Source of the DNA: an uncultured Prevotella sp.
GTDB taxonomy: Bacteria; Bacteroidota; Bacteroidia; Bacteroidales; Bacteroidaceae
DNA: 64,000 nucleotides
Direction: 5' to 3'
Assembly: GCA_934217675.1 (NCBI GenBank)
Contig: CAKQCV010000002.1
Location: 1-64,000 of the forward strand
Shown: positions 59,237-64,000 of the stretch, one piece after another
How the letters are laid out: the number at the start of each line of letters is the position of its first letter
How positions within the stretch are numbered: the stretch's first letter is position 1
Made by a program: the position numbers and the translations under genes
The notes under the pieces: generated by a model
What the model was told of the DNA's origin: nothing
Databases searched by the model: none
The model's input: the letters and a program-made list of their open reading frames with translations, nothing else

Positions 59237-59876
59237 TTTCATTATATACGGCATATTTTGCTTAATATTTGTAAGTTGCAAACATTATAATCATAAAATG
59301 AAAGAGAAACTTACGGATACTGTTTTTACGACTCATAGTGTTGCAGCAATAGAGAATGGAGATACATTATGTTTTTTATGGCGAGAAACATCAAATGTAA
59401 AATGTTTGCCGATAAGAATCCACATGAATAAGAAAGATCGAATAAAAAGAATTGTTACATATTCCGATAAAATAATAAAAGACAGACCAGTTAAGTTAAA
59501 TATATATAGTCGTGATTTTATTCTTGACAAAGAGAAATCATCAAGCAATACTATTGTCTATAAAATTAAATATACGACATATATTAATCAGGAAATAGTC
59601 GGTTCCTACAGTGGAAAATACAAAGTTATAAGACTGGATTTTCGTAATAGAAGGATCTTCTATAATACAATGAATTATTATGAGTCTTTATTTGGCAAAG
59701 CTAATAAATATTCGTTTAGAGAATATGACAAAGAAATATGCCGAGATTTCGCACATTTCGTATGTTGGGAATGTAATCAGTATAAGGTGTCAATAAAAAA
59801 TGAGATTATGACAAATTGTACTCCCTCAGACGAAAAAAATCAAATTTTATATATAACCATATATAGGGCTTACTAA
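59226..59876 (+). CDS. Putative lipoprotein immunity partner of the HExxH tip
   Basis: The 216-residue protein has a lipoprotein signal (IFCLIFVSC, C18) and starts inside the last codons of the mini-RHS tail, an overlap that points to translational coupling and hence to a toxin-immunity pair. The mature part has no known motif; it is basic and beta-rich (IVTYSDKIIKDRPVKLNIYS, then GSYSGKYKVIRLDFRNRRIF). Its intact frame beside a damaged toxin suggests selection for immunity alone. This role is inferred. Confidence 0.6.
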   Translation: MKSSFIIYGIFCLIFVSCKHYNHKMKEKLTDTVFTTHSVAAIENGDTLCFLWRETSNVKCLPIRIHMNKKDRIKRIVTYSDKIIKDRPVKLNIYSRDFILDKEKSSSNTIVYKIKYTTYINQEIVGSYSGKYKVIRLDFRNRRIFYNTMNYYESLFGKANKYSFREYDKEICRDFAHFVCWECNQYKVSIKNEIMTNCTPSDEKNQILYITIYRAY

Positions 59877-59881
59877 TTATA

Positions 59882-59959
59882 ATGTCAAAAGGAAGCATAA
59901 TCCAATATAAAGGCATTAAAGAGTGCTTGAAGAAGTATGAATACAACTATAGAAAGTAA
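59882..59959 (+). CDS. Small 25-codon frame preceding the RHS leader
   Basis: ATG 59882 opens MSKGSIIQYKGIKECLKKYE followed by YNYRK and TAA. The second half is repeated as IPYRGIEECLNKYEYNYRK ahead of the mini-RHS (ending near 58532), where no start is visible. Conservation of this peptide end in two copies may only reflect duplication of the DNA. It could be the 3' end of an upstream gene carried along with each cassette. Confidence 0.3.
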   Translation: MSKGSIIQYKGIKECLKKYEYNYRK

Positions 59960-60296
59960 CAGAATGGAGACAGTAAAAATTATAGTTAGATTTGTAAATG
60001 TCCGGGTAATGGTATTTTTGTCCCTTCAGATGCTGTGCCATATTTCTTCAGCCCAGCTCCCTTTTCTGAACTATGTTAGAACAGCGCAGAGTAACAAATA
60101 CTCTTCATTCAACTTTATTGACGGTGCAAATGAACATGTAGAGTATGAATACAATGGCGTTGAAGCTTTGGTAAAGGACTTGAACCGTGGCATGACAGTA
60201 AGTTATGATGACCAGAACAATCCGAGACGGATAGACTTCACTGACGGCAATTCTATAACATACAATTATCTGCCCGACGGAACTCTGCTGTCATAA
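59937..60296 (+). pseudogene. RHS remnant: leader and signal peptide fused to an internal RHS segment
   Basis: From ATG 59937 (or 59964) the frame reads the leader, a signal peptide like that of the main RHS protein (MVFLSLQMLCHISSAQLP), and then jumps to an internal segment (NKYSSFNFIDGANEHVEYEY through YNYLPDGTLLS) before TAA 60296. 60093-60293 matches 54449-54649 of the main gene without gaps (offset 5644). About 1.8 kb of RHS sequence is missing between the two joined parts, and the core and tip are lost. Confidence 0.8.
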
Positions 60297-60378
60297 ACAA
60301 TAAAAGTTGGTGTATATGATGTATGTTTTCTGTTTAAGTGGTTGAATATTAGTATGATATATTGCCAAAAAACTTTGC

Positions 60379-60765
60379 TGTGGTGTATGTTTATGTGTAT
60401 GTTTTTCAAAAAGTGATGTGTTGTGAAGTGTATTTTTTTAGTTTTTCTGTGTATACTTCTTAAACTTATATATAGTAAAAGCAATGCCCTGTCACAGCTA
60501 AGGAGTTAGCTTTAAAGTAGTATACCGCCCTTTTACTGTATGTATACCGCCCTTTTACTGTATGTATACCGCCCTTTTACTGTATGTATATCGCCTTTTT
60601 ACTGTATGTATATCACCCTTTTACTGTATGTATATCGCCTTTCTATAACATTTAAACAGCATAAATACTATATGCAAAATGCGTACCCCGATACATATAT
60701 TGTGAAAAACATACGCATTACGATACATCACTTTTTGAAAAACATACACATAAACATACACCACA
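60379..60765. repeat. 41-bp perfect inverted repeat enclosing a tandem array
   Basis: 60379-60419 and 60725-60765 are exact reverse complements (key run GGTGTATGTTTATGTGTATG in the left arm). The interior of 305 bp contains the 22-bp tandem array and, close to the right arm, a partial direct echo of it (GAAAAACATACGCAT at about 60703). It lies in the 651-bp gap 60297-60947, where no gene is supported. It could be a foldback or non-autonomous mobile element, or a protein-binding region. Confidence 0.85.
60521..60643. repeat. 22-bp tandem repeat array (five full copies and a partial sixth)
   Basis: The unit TATACCGCCCTTTTACTGTA plus TG is repeated at 60521, 60543 and 60565 without change. It is repeated with small changes at 60587 (ATCGCCTTTTT) and 60609 (ATCACCC), and breaks down from 60631. 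The period equals about two helical turns, so bound proteins would line up on one face, as with plasmid iterons. The period is not a multiple of three, so it is not a protein repeat. Confidence 0.9.
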
Positions 60766-60885
60766 AAATAAACACACACTGTCTATTGTCTTTATATTCA
60801 GTTGTTTAAGCAGAAAACATACAGCATGTACACCACATTTATTTTGTTTAAGGCTGTATGTATAAATGAGAAGGAGTGAAATAAC

Positions 60886-60916
60886 TTGTGTGAATATATT
60901 TTTATATGTATATTTG
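60886..60916 (+). promoter_or_regulatory. Promoter of the M18 aminopeptidase gene
   Basis: TTG at 60886-60888, 20 bp, then TATATTTG at 60909-60916 match the consensus; ATG 60948 lies 31 bp downstream of the -7 element. Confidence 0.7.
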
Positions 60917-60947
60917 CAAAAAGTTATAACCATATACAAATATTACT

Positions 60948-62240
60948 ATGATACAGAATTTGATAGATTTCCTTAATGCTTCGCCTGTTAATTTTTTAGC
61001 TGTTGAAACATTAAAGGAACGTTTGGAACATGCAGGATTTCAAGAGAAAAAAGCTCAAGACAAGATAGGAGAACTAAAGTTTGGCGACCAATTCTTCTAT
61101 ACAAAAAATGACTCGTCGCTATATGCTGTGCGTATTGGAAGGAAGTCACTTGCCGACAATGGATTTCATCTTATCTGTGCGCATTGCGATTCTCCAACTT
61201 TCCGCATAAAGCCAAATGCAGAAATGGTTTGCGAAGGAGGAATTACAAAACTTAACACCGAGGTCTATGGCGGACCGATAATGAGTACATGGTTCGACCG
61301 TCCGTTAAGTCTTGCAGGAAGAGTTCTTGTAAACTCTGGTGATGTTATGAATCCGGAAACAAAATTGCTGAATATAAAGCGTCCTCTTTTGCAAATAAGC
61401 AACTTGGCAATTCATTTTAATCGTCAGGTGAATGATGGTGTGCGACTGAGTAAACAAAAAGACATGTTGCCATTGTTAGGTATAGTTACCAATCAGCTTG
61501 AGAGTGGCAATATGCTTATAAATCTGATTGCTGATGAACTGAAGGTAAAGAAAGGCGATATCCTTGACTTCGACTTGTATCTTTATGATATTACACCAGC
61601 GTGCACATTTGGAGTTCACAATGAGTTTATTTCAAGTGGTAGACTTGATGATTTAAGTATGGTACATGCCGGACTTATAGCTTTACTAAATGCAAACGAC
61701 TCAGTACCGGAAACAACCCAGGTTTTAGCAATCTTTGATAATGAAGAGACAGGCAGTCAGACGAAGCAAGGAGCGGGTAGTCCTTTCCTTTCTACAATTT
61801 TGCAGCGCATTGTTATGGCTCAAGGCGGAAATATGGAGGATTATTACCGCAGCATAGAGAAGTCTTTTATGATTTCGGCAGACAATGCCCATGCATGGCA
61901 TCCTAATTATTCGGAAAAATACGACCCGACAAATCATCCAGTGCTTGGTGGCGGACCTGTTATTAAATTTAATGCAGCACAGAAATATGCAAGTGATGCT
62001 GTGTCGGCAGCTGTATTTGCAAGCATTTGTGAGAAAGCAGGAGTGCCGTGCCAGAGGTTTGTAAATCATAGTGATGTGGCAGGAGGTAGTACCCTTGGAA
62101 ACATTCTGGCATCATCATTGCCGTTGAGAGGTGTGGATATGGGAAATCCTGTGCTTGCAATGCATTCTGCACGAGAAACGGGATCTGTTGCTGACCATGA
62201 GTTCTGCATTAAAGCATTTACAGAATTCTATAATCTTTAG
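60948..62240 (+). CDS. M18-family aspartyl aminopeptidase
   Basis: The 430-residue cytoplasmic metallopeptidase removes N-terminal residues, usually acidic ones, from peptides. Expected dinuclear zinc ligands and neighbours are visible: H79 in CAHCDSPTFRIKP, D264-NEE-267 in FDNEETGSQTKQGAGSPF, D312 in SADNAHAWHPNY, and H374 in NHSDVAGGSTLGN. No signal peptide is present. Length is normal for M18 (about 430). It has its own promoter and ends near a hairpin, so it is monocistronic and unrelated to the RHS locus upstream. Confidence 0.95.
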   Translation: MIQNLIDFLNASPVNFLAVETLKERLEHAGFQEKKAQDKIGELKFGDQFFYTKNDSSLYAVRIGRKSLADNGFHLICAHCDSPTFRIKPNAEMVCEGGITKLNTEVYGGPIMSTWFDRPLSLAGRVLVNSGDVMNPETKLLNIKRPLLQISNLAIHFNRQVNDGVRLSKQKDMLPLLGIVTNQLESGNMLINLIADELKVKKGDILDFDLYLYDITPACTFGVHNEFISSGRLDDLSMVHAGLIALLNANDSVPETTQVLAIFDNEETGSQTKQGAGSPFLSTILQRIVMAQGGNMEDYYRSIEKSFMISADNAHAWHPNYSEKYDPTNHPVLGGGPVIKFNAAQKYASDAVSAAVFASICEKAGVPCQRFVNHSDVAGGSTLGNILASSLPLRGVDMGNPVLAMHSARETGSVADHEFCIKAFTEFYNL

Positions 62241-62446
62241 TATCCAAAGTAGAAAGATATAAGTAGAGAGGTGTGTTTTATCTCGAAAATGTTACAATTT
62301 GGTATTTTCTTATAAGTTTTTCTTTCTTTTGTTTGGATTTATCAGTAAAAAGTGATAGATTTGCAGAAGAATTTATAATAATAGTTTTAAATGTGACAAA
62401 TTTAGATTAGAACATAAATACACTTTTCATTAGCTTATATAGCAAG

Positions 62447-62483
62447 AATGGCGTGGCGCAGTGTTATGCGCTGCGCCATTTTG
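62447..62483. terminator. Bidirectional hairpin between the M18 gene and the membrane protein gene
   Basis: AATGGCG and GCGCA pair with TGCGC and CGCCATT around a 6-nt loop, with a symmetrical TG bulge on each side. Four T bases follow. It lies between convergent genes. Confidence 0.65.
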
Positions 62484-62514
62484 GTGTTATAAGTTTGTTT
62501 TCGCTGTTATTTGA

Positions 62515-63984
62515 TTATCCTAAAAGATACTTGGTGATGAGAGTGATGTTGTATATTAACAAATATGCAGACAGTAGCACTATCAATCCTCTTGCGATTA
62601 ATAATTTCTTTCTGTCAAGTACTTTTATGATATATGCGATAGAAATAGGGATTACAAACAGCCAGTGTGCTCCCATTATGTAAACCTCGTTTAATCCGAA
62701 TCCAAGAATCATGTGGATAAACATGTCGAATCCAAAACCGCACAGTGCCATCCAAAGGAAGCGATGACGCCTACCGAACCATATTCCGGCAATGAATAAT
62801 GCAACGATAACAGCCTCTATTGTATAGTTGAGCGGATTGTTGTAGTAAACAAGTACAGGTCTGCCCCTAAGAGTGTCTCCTAATAGATAATCAGGATGCA
62901 ATTGTATAGACTCTCCAAACAAGTTTTCAACAGCACTGTCCCAACGCGGTGTGCTAATATCAGTCCAACTTGAGAACTCACCATTGGCAATAGGTTTGCC
63001 CTTATGCGAGAATCCTGGTTGTTTGTGGTCTGCCTTATATTTTGCTCTGATGCGTTCCTTCATCATTCCGTCAAATGCCTTTTTAATTTCAATAGAGTCC
63101 TTTATGCTTGTTGTGTCTTTGAACAAGGCAAACTCTTTTTCCTTTTTCTTGTCGCTTTCTCGCTTTTTTGCTTCGGCTCTTTGTTTAGACTTTGGGTATT
63201 GGTAATATTTGTATTCCCAGCGTGCAAATGTCCATATTATGGCAGACGGTATAATTACGGCACACAAGATGTAGCGTGGGCGGAAGAATTTTTTTCCGTC
63301 TACGAAGAGAGCATCAATAAATATTTTTATGCCGTTGCTCAATGTTATTCCAGCAGTGAACAGAAACATGAGCATTGTTTGCCACCCGTCAAGCCGTTTA
63401 TTGTCTCTAAGCTTCACTCCACACACATACAGTGCCATAAGCAGCATGAACATTGAGGGGGCGAAATGGTCAGGAACGATATATGAAACCATTACATAGC
63501 CAAAGCTGAAAAGCAGAGCTGAAAGCAAGGTGGCATCAATACTTTTCACGCCAATTATGTCGCGGCATATTCTAATCATAAATATGAACGAGTAGAACAC
63601 AATAAACAGCAATATTGTTGCCACAATATACTGCACAAGGTTCACCCCCGTAGCATCCATTAGCCATTTGTCGAGTACAGACAGTGGATATACGAAGAAG
63701 GCTAATAGTGGATGTCTGTAGATATTATATGCGGGAGTCCAAGTTGACACGATATAATAGGTGAGAGGGTCAAAGCCGGAAATCTTGAAGTTGTTTACAA
63801 ACAGACTCCAAAAAGCAACGGTAGGCTTTGTGAACTTGTCGGCATATCTCATTATTACCATTGCGTTTAGTCCGATATATACGGCTAAGGCAATAAGTGC
63901 AGGCAATGCCTCGTTCTTTTTAATCCTAAACATTCTTATAATTTGCACAAAAATGTTTTTGAACTCTTTTATTGGATTATTCAT
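62515..63984 (-). CDS. Polytopic inner-membrane protein, DUF6080-like
   Basis: The 489-residue protein has about ten hydrophobic helices: one near residues 28-46, several between about 110 and 270, and four more near the C-terminus. A charged soluble loop of about 120 residues (about 275-395) is rich in K, E and R (SKQRAEAKKRESDKKKEKEF). The pattern and the N-terminal helix followed by a periplasmic loop recall GT-C-type membrane glycosyltransferases, but no catalytic acidic motif can be assigned. It resembles an uncharacterised Prevotella/Bacteroides membrane family. The ATG at 63984 lies 16 bp from the window edge, so the promoter is outside. Confidence 0.65.
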   Translation of the reverse strand: MNNPIKEFKNIFVQIIRMFRIKKNEALPALIALAVYIGLNAMVIMRYADKFTKPTVAFWSLFVNNFKISGFDPLTYYIVSTWTPAYNIYRHPLLAFFVYPLSVLDKWLMDATGVNLVQYIVATILLFIVFYSFIFMIRICRDIIGVKSIDATLLSALLFSFGYVMVSYIVPDHFAPSMFMLLMALYVCGVKLRDNKRLDGWQTMLMFLFTAGITLSNGIKIFIDALFVDGKKFFRPRYILCAVIIPSAIIWTFARWEYKYYQYPKSKQRAEAKKRESDKKKEKEFALFKDTTSIKDSIEIKKAFDGMMKERIRAKYKADHKQPGFSHKGKPIANGEFSSWTDISTPRWDSAVENLFGESIQLHPDYLLGDTLRGRPVLVYYNNPLNYTIEAVIVALFIAGIWFGRRHRFLWMALCGFGFDMFIHMILGFGLNEVYIMGAHWLFVIPISIAYIIKVLDRKKLLIARGLIVLLSAYLLIYNITLITKYLLG

Positions 63985-64000
63985 TGTTTTCTTGCTTTAT

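Noticed and set aside
60521..60643. CRISPR array
   Set aside because: The 22-bp units are directly adjacent with no spacers, and no cas genes are present.
60540..60809. Open frame across the 22-bp array, giving YRPFTVCI-like repeats
   Set aside because: The repeat period is not a multiple of three, so the peptide repeats only by cycling frames; the DNA repeat explains it.
63004..63456. 150-codon plus-strand frame within the membrane protein gene
   Set aside because: Antisense shadow of a coherent polytopic membrane protein; no start context or motif.

Overview
The window comes from a bacterium of the phylum Bacteroidota, most likely a Prevotella-like member of the Prevotellaceae. The evidence is the AT-rich intergenic DNA, promoters of the Bacteroidota type (TTG, about 19-20 bp, TAnnTTTG), a SusC/SusD pair, secreted proteins ending in type IX secretion (T9SS) sorting tails, and family content typical of that group (BspA-like leucine-rich repeats, GH95, PL11, propeller/AraC regulators). 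No database search was possible; family names rest on motifs read from the translations.

Layout. (1) 1-8606: housekeeping transcription and translation block, the 3' end of rplL, then rpoB and rpoC. (2) 9060-17704: two secreted proteins, an M6-type metalloprotease and a 2075-residue GLUG-repeat surface protein. (3) 17981-32065: a polysaccharide utilization locus aimed at alpha-L-fucosylated (or alpha-L-galactosylated) glycans: two GH95 enzymes, a membrane-spanning propeller/AraC regulator without kinase or receiver domains, and a divergent susC-susD pair. (4) 32173-36280: trpS and a three-gene operon of secreted proteins sharing one N-terminal motif. (5) 36281-37453: a non-coding stretch holding what looks like a non-autonomous mobile element (15-bp terminal inverted repeats, 12-bp direct flanks) that carries two further inverted repeats and a gene scrap. 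(6) 37454-47444: a TPR/transmembrane/HTH regulator, two broken secreted-protein genes, a TonB-dependent receptor-like protein, a PL11 rhamnogalacturonan lyase and a BspA-like LRR protein. (7) 47560-52080: HIT protein, greA, an L-cysteine desulfidase-like enzyme and a DsbD-like thiol:disulfide protein. A cluster of three perfect DnaA boxes lies between the last two. (8) 52204-60296: an RHS polymorphic toxin locus. (9) 60297-60947: a 41-bp perfect inverted repeat enclosing a 22-bp tandem array. (10) 60948-63984: an M18 aminopeptidase and a polytopic membrane protein.

The most interesting system is the RHS locus. A full-length RHS protein ends in a JAB/JAMM-like tip (HSHP...SxxD) and is followed 6 bp later by a probable immunity gene. 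Downstream lie a fragment of a related tip, a decayed paralogue of that immunity gene, a lipoprotein-like gene, and a mini-RHS. The mini-RHS joins an RHS leader directly to a 304-bp near-identical copy of the RHS core and then to a different, damaged tip with an HExxH motif, with its own overlapping lipoprotein gene. A third remnant joins the leader and signal peptide to an internal RHS piece. The near-identical core and the shared leader provide tracts for homologous tip exchange, so the locus reads as a toxin-tip archive shaped by recombination and deletion.

How the genes work together: the PUL regulator probably senses a fucosylated glycan fragment in the periplasm and switches on susCD and the GH95 genes. 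The PL11 lyase, TonB-dependent receptor-like protein and secreted proteins suggest a broader plant or host glycan diet. Sorting tails on at least seven products imply a T9SS encoded elsewhere in the genome.
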